Below are positions 40,510 to 49,797 of a stretch of DNA of 64,000 nucleotides, piece after piece. A program made the position numbers and the translations under genes. Below the pieces are notes generated by a model. The model was not told the DNA's origin and ran no database searches. It was given only the letters and a program-made list of their open reading frames with translations. Where the stretch lies: the NCBI GenBank assembly GCA_001507425.1, contig LMAJ01000003.1, positions 186,001 through 250,000 of the forward strand, given 5' to 3'. Each line of letters begins with the position of its first letter. Position 1 is the first letter of the stretch. This DNA is from Flavobacteriaceae bacterium CRH (lineage in GTDB: Bacteria > Bacteroidota > Bacteroidia > Flavobacteriales > Flavobacteriaceae).

Positions 40510-43320
40510 TTACAAGTCGAATTTCAAACCGAAATTGTATCGTGCCTGATAATATTCTGCTTGCTTAGTATGCGCTTCTACACCTTGGTAGTAGCGTAAT
40601 GGTTGGTTGGTTAAGTTGTTGGCTTCGGCAAAAACGCGAAGGTGCGACGTAATTTTATAAGAAGCGTTTGCATCTAAGAAAAATTGTTTGTCATAATAAC
40701 TGTCTTTATAAGATTCTGAACCTAATTCATCTAAATAATCTGAAGTGAAATTAGTTGAAATTCTGGCAGAAAAACGTTTGTTTTCCCAAGATAAAGATCC
40801 GTTAAACATATGTGGAGTCGTTCCCGGAAGGCTGATATTGTTTCTTTCGTTTCCATCCTCATCAGCAATTCCTTTTGCTTTCGATTTTGTGTAAGTATAG
40901 TTTAAATAAATACCAAATCCTTTTAAAAATTTACCTGGCAAGAAATCTAACTGACGTTGAAATGCAACTTCAAAACCATAAACATCAACAGTATCTCCGT
41001 TTCTTGATTGTACAAATGACCAGTTTTCTCCTGCCGGAATTGGGTTTGCCTGATTTGGAAAATCTGCAGCAAATTTTGCATCAGTATATTGATTGTCACT
41101 ATAATTGTAAATGAAATCATTTAATCTTTTGTAAAAAACACCACCAGAAATTAATCCAACTGATTTGAAATAATTCTCGGCCATGAAATCATAGTTGTAT
41201 GAATATGTTACGTCAAGATCCGGATTTCCGGCTGTAATTTCTTTATCAGCAGCAATATTGTTTACATAAGGTGCTAATGCATAATAGTTTGGTCTTGCCA
41301 AAGCTGTAGTTGCAGCCGCTCTTAAAACTAAATCTTTTGTAGCATTATATTGAAACGAAATGCTTGGCAAAACATTCGTGTAAGCATTTGTAGTATTGAT
41401 TTTGCTTTCTAATTCTTCTTCATCCAAAACACGGTTTCCGGTATAATCAATATGTGTATTCTCAACACGCACACCTAAAACCATAGATAGTTTATCGTTA
41501 AAATCCTGATCCCATCTTACATACGCCGCATAAATATTTTCTTTTGCGTTGTAGTTTACTGCCAAATATTCTGAAGCATCTGTTTCTTTATCAAATAATG
41601 CTGAATTATTCAAATCAAGGCTTCCTAAATAACTTGCTGAGGCAAAAGTTCCCGGAACATATTTACTTCCCGGATTGAAGTTTTTACCGTCAAAATAACT
41701 TGTAGAAACATCAGATAATAAATCCATTCCGCCATTTACAGGCTCGTAAGAAAAGAAGTTATTATTTCTTTCTTTTTCTTTCATTCGTAAACGAAGTCCG
41801 GTTCTGATTCTACCTTTTTCAGCAGGAATAATTGAGAACGGAAAACGGATGTTTATTTTAGCGCCAAATTCACTTTCGCTTGTTTCATCTGTATTTTCAG
41901 TAACCGAATTAAATTCGAACTGATCTACAGCTTCTCCGGTTGTTGTAACCAAAGGAAATCTTAAATCAGATAAATCCTGAGTCATCTCTAAACCAGTCTG
42001 ACGGTATTCGATATAGCGTTCTCCCGGGCGATATTCTCTCGCTTTGGCATAATTGGCTGACCAGTCTAAATCTAGTTTTGAGTTAATTAAATGCTCTCCA
42101 CGAAGCGAGTAATTCTGAACACGCTGATCTTCTAATCTTCTGTTTTTGTTTCTGCTGCTATCAACACCGCCTTTTGTCTGGCGTTTTACACGGCCTTCAA
42201 AACCTGTAATGTTTTCACCATCATAAATTGCTTCAATATCATCATAAGTGGTTCTGAAACGGTTTTCTCTGTCATCTCTCCAATTATAAATAGCATTGGC
42301 AAAAATCGTATTGTTTTCATCAAATTTATAATCTAAAGCTACAGATCCGCTGCGGCGAATACGTTGAACATCGTATTTTCTAACTTCTGAAGCCTGAACA
42401 AATTCATTTCCGAATTCATCTTTTACCCATTCGTTTTCAACATCATCAGAACCATAATCTACATTATTATAAGATCCGCTAAAAACAGCTCCTAATTTAT
42501 TGTCGAAGAAACGGTTTCCGTATACAAAACCAGCTGTATAAGTTGCATTTTCGCGAATTGGCATATAACCTCCCGCAAGCGTTCCGGAAATTCTTTCTCC
42601 GTTTGGCGTTGCTCTTGTTACTAAATTTACAGATCCTCCAATAGCATCAGCATCCATGTCTGAAGTCAGGGTTTTATTTACTTCGATAGTCGAAATCATA
42701 TCAGATGGAATTAAATCCATTTGTACGTTTCTGTTGTCACCTTCTGCAGACGGAATTCTGTCTCCATTTAAAGTTACTGAGTTTAATGACGGAGCCAAAC
42801 CTCTAATAATGATATTACGCGCTTCACCCTGATCATTTTGCATAGTTATACCCGGAACACGTTTTAAAGCGTCACCAACATTGGCATCCGGAAAACGACC
42901 TACTTGGTCAGATGAAATTATGTTACCAATGTTTTTATTGTTTTTTTGTTGATTCAATGCTTTGGCCTGACCTTTTAAGATGTCTCCAACAACAACTTCA
43001 TTCAACTCTGTTCCCGAAGTTTTTAAGGCAAAATCAAGTACATTGTTTTTTCCTTGTTCTACAACAATTTGTTGTGTTATGGCAGTATATCCAATATATT
43101 TTACAGAAACCTGATACGTTCCAACATTAATATTAAGCAATTCAAAACGTCCGTTATAATCAGAAACAGTGTATTTGTTTTCTCCAACAATTTGAATCAT
43201 TGCTCCCGGTAAAGGTAATTTGTCGTCTGCATCAAGCACTTTTCCGGATATTATTGCCTTTTGAGCATAACCGGAAACGGCTAATAAAAAGAATGTTACT
43301 ACTAAATAAAAATTTTTCAT
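40510..43320 (-). CDS. TonB-dependent outer-membrane receptor
   Basis: A 936-aa receptor with signal peptide MKNFYLVVTFFLLAVSGYAQ. A carboxypeptidase-like regulatory domain follows (about 22-105, SGKVLDADDKLPLPGAMIQI). The plug begins near 130 (DQVGRFPDANVGDALKRVPG, IIIRGLAPSLNSVTLNGDRI). The beta-barrel of about 700 residues ends in aromatic-final ARYNFGLKFDL. It takes up a substrate across the outer membrane with TonB energy. The co-oriented phytase lipoprotein gene points to phytate- or phosphate-linked uptake. The upstream region contains TAACACT twice, 30 bases apart, of unknown meaning. Confidence 0.93.
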   Translation of the reverse strand: MKNFYLVVTFFLLAVSGYAQKAIISGKVLDADDKLPLPGAMIQIVGENKYTVSDYNGRFELLNINVGTYQVSVKYIGYTAITQQIVVEQGKNNVLDFALKTSGTELNEVVVGDILKGQAKALNQQKNNKNIGNIISSDQVGRFPDANVGDALKRVPGITMQNDQGEARNIIIRGLAPSLNSVTLNGDRIPSAEGDNRNVQMDLIPSDMISTIEVNKTLTSDMDADAIGGSVNLVTRATPNGERISGTLAGGYMPIRENATYTAGFVYGNRFFDNKLGAVFSGSYNNVDYGSDDVENEWVKDEFGNEFVQASEVRKYDVQRIRRSGSVALDYKFDENNTIFANAIYNWRDDRENRFRTTYDDIEAIYDGENITGFEGRVKRQTKGGVDSSRNKNRRLEDQRVQNYSLRGEHLINSKLDLDWSANYAKAREYRPGERYIEYRQTGLEMTQDLSDLRFPLVTTTGEAVDQFEFNSVTENTDETSESEFGAKINIRFPFSIIPAEKGRIRTGLRLRMKEKERNNNFFSYEPVNGGMDLLSDVSTSYFDGKNFNPGSKYVPGTFASASYLGSLDLNNSALFDKETDASEYLAVNYNAKENIYAAYVRWDQDFNDKLSMVLGVRVENTHIDYTGNRVLDEEELESKINTTNAYTNVLPSISFQYNATKDLVLRAAATTALARPNYYALAPYVNNIAADKEITAGNPDLDVTYSYNYDFMAENYFKSVGLISGGVFYKRLNDFIYNYSDNQYTDAKFAADFPNQANPIPAGENWSFVQSRNGDTVDVYGFEVAFQRQLDFLPGKFLKGFGIYLNYTYTKSKAKGIADEDGNERNNISLPGTTPHMFNGSLSWENKRFSARISTNFTSDYLDELGSESYKDSYYDKQFFLDANASYKITSHLRVFAEANNLTNQPLRYYQGVEAHTKQAEYYQARYNFGLKFDL

Positions 43321-43552
43321 TGTGTTTGGTTTGATTTTAATTGCGAAACTAGAACCTAAGTGTTACTAAACCCGTTAAAAAAAATTACTATAGTGTTATG
43401 ATTCCCGGCTTAAAATCAGAATTGATTAATGTTTAAATAACATCAAGACTGCAAATAATTGATTCACAAGTAAAAACAAATCAACTATTTATATCAGAAT
43501 TAAATTTTTGGCGCTAAATTTGCCCTATCAATCACAATCAAAATCATCAATC

Positions 43553-44653
43553 ATGTTAAAACAATTTTTTATCCTGTGTTCCGGCGCAGATCGCGACCTT
43601 CTCGAAGGCTGCTCAAATGGCGAACAAACCAAATATGTTGGTATTGGTGCCACCGTTTTTTTTACCGCAGTTATGGCTTTTCTGGCCAGCTCTTATGCAC
43701 TTTTTACTGTTTTCGATTCTATTTATCCTGCCCTGATTTTTGGGTTTGTGTGGAGTTTGTTAATCTTTAATTTAGACCGTTTTATTGTTTCGACAATTAA
43801 AAAAAGAGATCGTTTTATGGATGAATTCCTGCAAGCGACTCCAAGAATTATGCTGGCGATTATTATTGCTATCGTAATTTCTAAACCGTTAGAAATTAAA
43901 ATCTTCGAAAAAGAAATTAATACCGTTTTATTGAAAGAGAAAAACGAAATGGAATTAGCCAATAAAAAGCAAGTTGGTAATTATTTCAAATCTGATTTAG
44001 ATAAAAATAAAGCTGAGATTGCTTCTTTAAAAGCTGATATCCTGAAGAAAGAAGTAGAGGTAAATTCACTTTATTCAACGTATATTACCGAAGCTGAAGG
44101 AACTACAGGAACCAAAAAATTAGGCAAAGGCCCCGTTTATAAAGAAAAACGTGAAAAACACGATGCCTCTTTAAAAGAATTAGCAGCTCTAAAAACTACC
44201 AACGAAGCCAAAATTGCTGAGAAAGAAAAAACAGGAAAGCAATTGCAGGCTGACTTAGATAAAAAAGTATTGCAAACGCAACCTATCATCGAAGGTTTTG
44301 ATGGTTTAATGGCGCGTATAAATGCATTGAATAAATTGCCATGGCTTCCTTCATTCTTTATAATGTTGTTGTTTCTGGCGATAGAAACTTCTCCAATTAT
44401 AGCCAAATTACTGGCTCCAAAAGGTGAATTCGATTTTAAGCAAGAAGAAGCTGAAACAGCAATGCAGGCAACTTTAACGCAAAATAAATACCAACGTGAA
44501 TTATTAGTCAAAACGAGTGCCCAAATGCACGACAAAGTTTATGCTGATATTGCAGAAGACAAAAACCTTTACGATCTGCAGCGTAAAAAAGCAACAGAGT
44601 TATTAGAACTTCAAGCACATAATTTTGTGGAAAAACAGAAAGCTACGCTTTAG
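43553..44653 (+). CDS. DUF4407 membrane protein
   Basis: A 366-aa protein: short N-terminus MLKQFFILCSGADRDLLEGC, two or three membrane helices (about 30-55, 57-75 and 100-118), a long charged coiled coil (about 130-250) and a last helix (about 270-290, LPSFFIMLLFLAIETSPI). This is the DUF4407 layout; the function is unknown. I chose the ATG at 43553 because the upstream TTG at 43508 would fall within the promoter (-7-like TAAATTTG at 43515-43522). It converges with the PH/SHOCT gene over a shared terminator. Confidence 0.88.
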   Translation: MLKQFFILCSGADRDLLEGCSNGEQTKYVGIGATVFFTAVMAFLASSYALFTVFDSIYPALIFGFVWSLLIFNLDRFIVSTIKKRDRFMDEFLQATPRIMLAIIIAIVISKPLEIKIFEKEINTVLLKEKNEMELANKKQVGNYFKSDLDKNKAEIASLKADILKKEVEVNSLYSTYITEAEGTTGTKKLGKGPVYKEKREKHDASLKELAALKTTNEAKIAEKEKTGKQLQADLDKKVLQTQPIIEGFDGLMARINALNKLPWLPSFFIMLLFLAIETSPIIAKLLAPKGEFDFKQEEAETAMQATLTQNKYQRELLVKTSAQMHDKVYADIAEDKNLYDLQRKKATELLELQAHNFVEKQKATL

Positions 44654-44704
44654 TTAAAAGTTGGAAAGTCTAAAGTCCAAAGTCAATTGGATTGTATAAA
44701 AGCA

Positions 44705-44737
44705 AAAGCCAGAATAGTATTTCTATTCTGGCTTTTT
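44705..44737. terminator. Bidirectional terminator
   Basis: AAAGCCAGAATAG and CTATTCTGGCTTT form a perfect 13-bp stem with a 5-base loop. It sits between convergent genes, and an outer 'aaagtccaaagtcaa' inverted repeat surrounds it. Confidence 0.88.
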
Positions 44738-44772
44738 ATTTGACTTTATGACTTTCGACTTTAAGACTTAAA

Positions 44773-45501
44773 TTACATGTAGCTTAATAGTTCTTTTTTA
44801 TAAGCATCATATTCACCTTGCATGATTAATCCGTTATCAAGAAGTTTTTTGTAATTCTGTAATTTATCAAAAAGTTCTTCTTTAGATAGTTCACTCAATT
44901 TACGATCTCCTGTAGAAGTAGGAGCAGAAGTTTGAGTTGGTTGAATTGGCTCATAAGTTTCATATGAAGGAGTTGTAGCCGGCAAAATTTCAGCATAATT
45001 GGTTACTTCTTCAGTTTCTACTTCTTCGATTTCATCTTCAACATCAGCTATTTCTTCAACTACTGGTTGAGCAGTTTCTATAGTTGGAGCCGATATTATA
45101 ACCGGATTTTTAAGTAAATCTAATTGCTCTTTAGCGTAAGTATATATTTTTCTAGCTTGAATTTTCGGAATATAATCAATCGAAATTGACAAATCAGTAT
45201 TGGTATTAAAAGAAAATTCAGAACCCAGAATATTTTCTTTTACAAATGCAGCTTCAATATCATCCCAAGTGTAATCTGTAAAATTCATTGATAAACCTAA
45301 ATTTTTAGGCACACAAATAATGATTCTTTTATTGGTCAATACAATGCTATCCGGAAATACAGTAATTGCCGGTTTTTTTTGAACCGCTATATATCCAACT
45401 TCTTCGCCTTTCATCAATAAATCGTTGAGTTTTGAAGTGATTTTTTCAATCGCTTTTGGATCTTGTTCTTCGTTCAGAAATTTTTTAAATTGTTCTTTCA
45501 T
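44773..45501 (-). CDS. Bacterial PH-domain and SHOCT protein
   Basis: A 242-aa cytoplasmic protein. The N-terminal half (about 25-135) is a bacterial PH-like beta domain: GYIAVQKKPAITVFPDSIVL, TNKRIIICVPKN and DYTWDDIEAAFV. A low-complexity V/E/T/P linker follows (about 150-205). The C-terminus is a SHOCT domain, KLSELSKEELFDKLQNYKKL then LDNGLIMQGEYDAYKKELL. SHOCT domains are often oligomerising tails of membrane-associated proteins. It is a single gene, 71 bases from the MmcQ gene. Confidence 0.85.
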   Translation of the reverse strand: MKEQFKKFLNEEQDPKAIEKITSKLNDLLMKGEEVGYIAVQKKPAITVFPDSIVLTNKRIIICVPKNLGLSMNFTDYTWDDIEAAFVKENILGSEFSFNTNTDLSISIDYIPKIQARKIYTYAKEQLDLLKNPVIISAPTIETAQPVVEEIADVEDEIEEVETEEVTNYAEILPATTPSYETYEPIQPTQTSAPTSTGDRKLSELSKEELFDKLQNYKKLLDNGLIMQGEYDAYKKELLSYM

Positions 45502-45572
45502 GGTTCTATAAGTTGCTAAGTTGCAAATTAATTGAGTTGTTAAGTTTTTATCTTACGGTGCAAATGTAATGC

Positions 45573-45944
45573 CTAATTTTCTAATTCGATAATTTCATTC
45601 TGAATTTTCTTTGTCAAACTTTTGAACACCAATTCATACGAATGATCTATCAGTTCTTTTACAAATTTCAGGGGTAAATTTCCGTTTAATGCAATCGTAT
45701 TCCAATGTACTTTGCTCATATGGAAACCTGGCTTTATCTCGTCATATTCCGCTCTGAGTTCCTGTGCGCGCTCCGGATCGCATTTTAAATTTACCGAAGC
45801 CTCATTTTTTTCCCATTGCGATAAAGAAGATAAAGCAAACATTTTTCCGCCCACTTTAAAAACCAAAGTATCTTCATCAAAAGGAAAATGTTCACTAACG
45901 CCTTTTTTTGAAAGACAATATTCGTAAAATGTATCTAAATTCAT
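45573..45944 (-). CDS. MmcQ/YjbR-family protein
   Basis: A 123-aa protein with the CyaY-like fold of the MmcQ/YjbR family. Marks are SKKGVSEHFPFDEDTLVFKV, GGKMFALSSLSQWEKNEASV, NLKCDPERAQELRAEY and PGFHMSKVHWNTIALNGNL. Some members bind DNA; a role here is not known. It is the last gene of a minus-strand cluster (GNAT, DUF4260, this gene), lying 5 bases after DUF4260. Confidence 0.9.
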   Translation of the reverse strand: MNLDTFYEYCLSKKGVSEHFPFDEDTLVFKVGGKMFALSSLSQWEKNEASVNLKCDPERAQELRAEYDEIKPGFHMSKVHWNTIALNGNLPLKFVKELIDHSYELVFKSLTKKIQNEIIELEN

Positions 45945-45949
45945 AACGT

Positions 45950-46303
45950 TTATTTTTTACCAATTTCACCTAAATGCGTGTATTTAAAACCCTTTTCGTA
46001 TTTTAAACCGTAACCAAAAATGCGGTCCATTGCCGAATGTGAAAATAAAATAATCCCCGCCAATTGCAAAATTTCAAGCTTTAAATAACATCCAAAAATA
46101 TATAATAAAATCGCAATTCCTTTATGATGAAATAAATTATAGAAGAATGCACCGCTTTTATTTCCAAATAAATAGCCCAGCATTGATAAATCCGGCGCTA
46201 AGATTAAAACCAAAAACCACCACCATTCAAAATTTAAAAGGCTGAATAAATAAATTCCGAAAAGAAATAAAGCTGTTTCTTCGAGTTTAATAATTGTTTT
46301 CAT
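45950..46303 (-). CDS. DUF4260 membrane protein
   Basis: A 117-aa protein with about three hydrophobic helices. The DUF4260 pattern is visible in FEWWWFLVLILAPDLSMLGY, NLFHHKGIAILLYIFG and FSHSAMDRIFGYGLKY followed by GFKYTHLGEIGK. The function is unknown. It overlaps the GNAT gene by 4 bases and is followed by the MmcQ gene after 5 bases, so the three form an operon. Confidence 0.88.
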   Translation of the reverse strand: MKTIIKLEETALFLFGIYLFSLLNFEWWWFLVLILAPDLSMLGYLFGNKSGAFFYNLFHHKGIAILLYIFGCYLKLEILQLAGIILFSHSAMDRIFGYGLKYEKGFKYTHLGEIGKK

Positions 46304-46701
46304 GATACTATTTTCTCCATCATTTTTTCAGGATGGTTTAATTTTGTAAAACCGAATTTTTCATATAAAAAGTGCGCATCACTTGTGGCTAATCTCCAAA
46401 TTTTGACATCTTTAAGCTGAGGTTCGTTCATCATATTTTCGATTAAAATAGATGAATAACCTTTTCCGCGATGTTCTTCGGTAATAAAAACATCCATTAA
46501 ATAAGCAAAAACAACATAATCTGTAATGACACGCGCAAAGCCAATTTGTTTGTCGTTTAAATAAATTCCAAAACAAACCGAAGCATCAATTGTTGTCTGC
46601 ACTTCTTCAATAGTTCTTCCTGCAGCCCAATAAATATCTTTTAAAAAATTCTGTATAAACGGAACGTCAAGTTTAGTTTTATCTGTCGAAACTGTAATCA
46701 T
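46300..46701 (-). CDS. GNAT-family N-acetyltransferase
   Basis: A 133-aa acetyltransferase. The acetyl-CoA loop is in TEEHRGKGYSSILIENMMNE (R/QxxGxG/A type), preceded by the core strand DYVVFAYLMDVFI and followed by KIWRLATSDAHFLYEKFGFT. The substrate cannot be told. The 4-base overlap with DUF4260 places it first in the three-gene operon. Confidence 0.92.
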   Translation of the reverse strand: MITVSTDKTKLDVPFIQNFLKDIYWAAGRTIEEVQTTIDASVCFGIYLNDKQIGFARVITDYVVFAYLMDVFITEEHRGKGYSSILIENMMNEPQLKDVKIWRLATSDAHFLYEKFGFTKLNHPEKMMEKIVS

Positions 46702-46753
46702 TTTAATTTTAGATTTCTGATTGTAGATTTTTGAAGTGGTAGAAATCTAAAAT

Positions 46754-47554
46754 CTACACTCTAAAATCTAAAATGCTATATAATATTGGTTTACTCGGAC
46801 TTGCGTCGTTCTCAAACGAAGCGATTTGAAGATTTAGGATATAATTTCCATCTTCAATTTCGTCTGGAACATAAATCATTTCGGTTATCGTTGCATTTAT
46901 TCTTGCATCAGAATTTAGATTCACCGTATCCTTTACATTCCAAAAAGCTTTATGCGCTAATAACTTTCCTTCGTCGTGTTCTTTATCAACACTTGGCAAA
47001 TCAATTAATAAATGTTGAATTTCGCTTTCGCGGATGAAAATCGCAGCTTCTTCAGACAAATAAGGCGGATTTGTATTGGAATATTTTCTCGATTTTTTTT
47101 CCTTTTGATTTGGAAGTGTCCTAATAATTAAAGCTGTTATGCTGAGCCATCCCGAAGCTTCGGGAGAAGTGCTCAACGCTTTTTGAACTTGTTTCTTCGT
47201 AATCACAAAATCATCACCAATTTTTTCAGGTTCAACCGTAATCAATTTTGCAAAAAAGAAGAATTGTTTTAAAGATTGATTAATGCTGTAAAAATCATTT
47301 GTAATATGCCCCAAACATTCCGTATGAGTGCCATGTCCATGCGGATTGAAAAAGATATTATTGAAATTTGTCGAAGATTTTCCTTCCGAAACTTTTCCAA
47401 TCCAATCCCCAAAAACAACAGGTTCAATAACCGGTTTTTCGATATACCAGGCAATTGGGTTTTCGTCTGTATTCGTTAATGGAATTGAAATATCAATGGG
47501 TTTTGATAAGTCGATTTCGAAAGATTTATTATTATGATTTATTGTTGCAAGCAT
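46754..47554 (-). CDS. Cyclase (kynurenine formamidase-like) family protein
   Basis: A 266-aa protein of the cyclase/KynB-like family. Its metal motif HGHGTHTECLGH (72-83) is a variant of HxGTHxDxPxH, with Glu-Cys in place of Asp. Other family blocks are LSKPIDISIPLTNTDENPIA and HLLIDLPSVDKEHDEGKLLA. Members hydrolyse N-formyl or other cyclic/amide bonds with a metal ion; the substrate is unknown here. A dispersed DNA palindrome (cccgaagcttcggg, 47151-47164) lies inside the coding sequence and encodes the segment STSPEASGWL (128-137) without breaking the frame. The start is 32 bases after the hydroxyacid dehydrogenase end on the same strand. Confidence 0.85.
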   Translation of the reverse strand: MLATINHNNKSFEIDLSKPIDISIPLTNTDENPIAWYIEKPVIEPVVFGDWIGKVSEGKSSTNFNNIFFNPHGHGTHTECLGHITNDFYSINQSLKQFFFFAKLITVEPEKIGDDFVITKKQVQKALSTSPEASGWLSITALIIRTLPNQKEKKSRKYSNTNPPYLSEEAAIFIRESEIQHLLIDLPSVDKEHDEGKLLAHKAFWNVKDTVNLNSDARINATITEMIYVPDEIEDGNYILNLQIASFENDASPSKPILYSILDFRV

Positions 47555-47586
47555 CTTTAAGGGATTGATTTGTATTCAATATAAAT

Positions 47587-48552
47587 TTATTGCAGTGCCT
47601 CAGGATTTGCAATATTAGTTGGGTTTTTGTTGATATAATTAATTACATTTTCAAAAGCTTTTTCAAAATAAAGTTCGTAACTATTTTGCTCAACATATCC
47701 TAAATGTGGAGTACAAACAACATTTGCCATTTTTAGGAATTCAAAATTCATATCATAAATGGGTTCCTCTTCGTAAACATCTAAACCTGCAAATCCGGGT
47801 TTTCCGTTTTTAAGACATTTTAATAATGCTCCCTTCTCTATCAATTCGGCTCGCGCAGTATTAATTAAAACAGAATTAGGACTCATTTGATTCAAATCTG
47901 TTTCTTTTACAATTTCAAAAGTGCTTTCATTTAGTCTAAGATGCAATGTAATAATGTCGCTTTTTGAAAAGAATTCTTCTTTTGAATTTGCTTTGTCAAA
48001 TCCGTCTGAAATGGCTTGGTTTTTTGAATTTTCACTTCCCCAGACTAAGACATTAGCACCAAATGCATTGGCATATTTTGCGATTTTCTGACCGATTTTC
48101 CCGTAACCCCAGATACCAATTGTTTTGCCCTGAATTGCAGATCCAATATTTATTTGCCATTTTCCTTCTTTCATTCCCTGAATAGCTTGAGGTATTTGTC
48201 GAACCGTATTCATTATTAACGCCCACGCAAGTTCTGAAGGCGCTATAGGCGAGCCAATTCCTTCGGCTACAGCGACTTTGTATTTGGTACAAGCATCTAT
48301 ATCAAGATGATTTGATTTTTTTCCTGTCTGGCTTATAAGTCTCAATTTTGGCAGTCTAGAAAGTAAATCTTCGGTAATTTCTGTTCTTTCCCGTATTAAA
48401 ACTATAATTTCAGTATCATGTAACAATTGAGCCAGTTTTACAGTATCTTTTTCAGTATGATTTATAATAGTGATATCAAATCCTTTTAAAATGTTAAAAG
48501 ATTCCAATTTTTTAATAGCATTTTGATAATCATCTAATATTGTAATTTTCAT
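47587..48552 (-). CDS. D-2-hydroxyacid dehydrogenase-family protein
   Basis: A 321-aa NAD-dependent enzyme. The nucleotide-binding motif is GKTIGIWGYGKIGQKIAKYA, with VWGSENSKNQ after it. Catalytic Arg and Glu lie in NTARAELIEKG and GLDVYEEEPI, and the His in VVCTPHLGYVEQNSYELYF. The family interconverts 2-keto acids and D-2-hydroxy acids, with examples including phosphoglycerate and lactate dehydrogenases. The substrate is not determined. Located between hemW and the cyclase gene, it may share a transcript with both (gaps of 25 and 32 bases). Confidence 0.93.
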   Translation of the reverse strand: MKITILDDYQNAIKKLESFNILKGFDITIINHTEKDTVKLAQLLHDTEIIVLIRERTEITEDLLSRLPKLRLISQTGKKSNHLDIDACTKYKVAVAEGIGSPIAPSELAWALIMNTVRQIPQAIQGMKEGKWQINIGSAIQGKTIGIWGYGKIGQKIAKYANAFGANVLVWGSENSKNQAISDGFDKANSKEEFFSKSDIITLHLRLNESTFEIVKETDLNQMSPNSVLINTARAELIEKGALLKCLKNGKPGFAGLDVYEEEPIYDMNFEFLKMANVVCTPHLGYVEQNSYELYFEKAFENVINYINKNPTNIANPEALQ

Positions 48553-48577
48553 AATATTTGCTCATTAATTAAAACAG

Positions 48578-49711
48578 TTATTCCAAATTTAAATAAAATA
48601 AATCTGAAGCAATTCCATCTGTTAAAAATTTTCCTTTTGAAGTTGGTTTTAAAATATTATTTTCGATTGAAAGCAAATCGTCGTTTAAGAATTTCTGAGA
48701 TTGTTTGTTCAAATAATTCAAATATTCCAATCCAAATTCAGTTTCAATTCGCTCTAAAGAAACGCCCCAAATGGTTCTCAAACCTGTCATAATATACTCA
48801 TTATAGCGATCTGAAACGGTTAGGATTTCAGTTTCGATTGAAAGTTCATCATTCTGAATCGATTTTAAATAAAGCGAATTATTCGCCACGTTCCAGCCTC
48901 TTTTTTCACCGTCATAACTATGTGCAGAAGGTCCGATGCCGATATATTTTTTGCCTAGCCAATACGCCGAATTGTTTTTAGAGAAATAATTCTCTTTCCC
49001 GAAATTCGATAATTCGTAATGAATAAAACCATTTTTTTGAAGCGTATCTACCAAAATCATAAAATGATTCGAAGCCACTTCATCTTGTGGTTCAGCAATT
49101 TTTCCGGTATCAATAAGTTTTCTTAAAGCCGTTTTTGGTTCAACTGTCAAAGCGTAACTCGAAATATGAGGAATGCCGAAACTCAGCGCCGTTTCAATAT
49201 TTTGTTTCCACATTTCATCAGTCAATCCTGGAATTCCGTAAATTAAATCAAGCGAAATATTATCAAAATATTTAGTCGCTTCTTGCAAACATTTTATGGC
49301 TTCCGCCGAATTATGGGCGCGGTTCATCATTTTCAAATCTTCTTCATAAAAAGACTGAATTCCGATGCTCAAACGGTTTATTGGACTTTTAGATAACTCC
49401 AAAATTCGTTCTGCAGATAAATCATCCGGATTGGCTTCAAGCGTAATCTCGGGATTTTCTGAAACATTGTAGTTTTTATAAACTTCAGAAATTAAAAAAT
49501 TTATTTCTTCATTTGTCAACACAGAAGGAGTTCCTCCGCCAAAATAAATTGTTTCAATTAACTCATTATCAGATTCTTTTTTCCGCATGAAAATTTCTTT
49601 CGCTAAAGCCGAAACCATGTCGTCTTTCTTTTTCATTGAAGTCGAAAAATGAAAGTCGCAATAGTGGCAAGCCTGCTTGCAAAAAGGAATATGGATGTAG
49701 ATGCCGGACAT
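48578..49711 (-). CDS. hemW: Radical SAM haem chaperone HemW
   Basis: A 377-aa cytoplasmic protein. The CxxxCxxC cluster is Cys11, Cys15 and Cys18 in PFCKQACHYCDFHFS (4Fe-4S, SAM), followed by the ETIYFGGGTPSVL region and HISSYALTVEPKTALRKLI. HemW delivers haem to target proteins and was formerly annotated as an oxygen-independent coproporphyrinogen oxidase. I chose the ATG at 49711 (MSGIYIHIPFC), since the five extra residues from 49726 (MNNFF) are not a family feature. It faces a divergent lipoprotein gene. Confidence 0.93.
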   Translation of the reverse strand: MSGIYIHIPFCKQACHYCDFHFSTSMKKKDDMVSALAKEIFMRKKESDNELIETIYFGGGTPSVLTNEEINFLISEVYKNYNVSENPEITLEANPDDLSAERILELSKSPINRLSIGIQSFYEEDLKMMNRAHNSAEAIKCLQEATKYFDNISLDLIYGIPGLTDEMWKQNIETALSFGIPHISSYALTVEPKTALRKLIDTGKIAEPQDEVASNHFMILVDTLQKNGFIHYELSNFGKENYFSKNNSAYWLGKKYIGIGPSAHSYDGEKRGWNVANNSLYLKSIQNDELSIETEILTVSDRYNEYIMTGLRTIWGVSLERIETEFGLEYLNYLNKQSQKFLNDDLLSIENNILKPTSKGKFLTDGIASDLFYLNLE

Positions 49712-49797
49712 AAAAAAATTATTCATTAAAAAAACTGAATATTCTTAATAAAAGATAAAATATTTATTTAGTTTTGGCCAAATCTATAAATTAAATC

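Noticed and set aside
43508..43552. TTG start of the DUF4407 gene
   Set aside because: It lies on the -7-like TAAATTTG; MLKQFF at 43553 matches the expected start.
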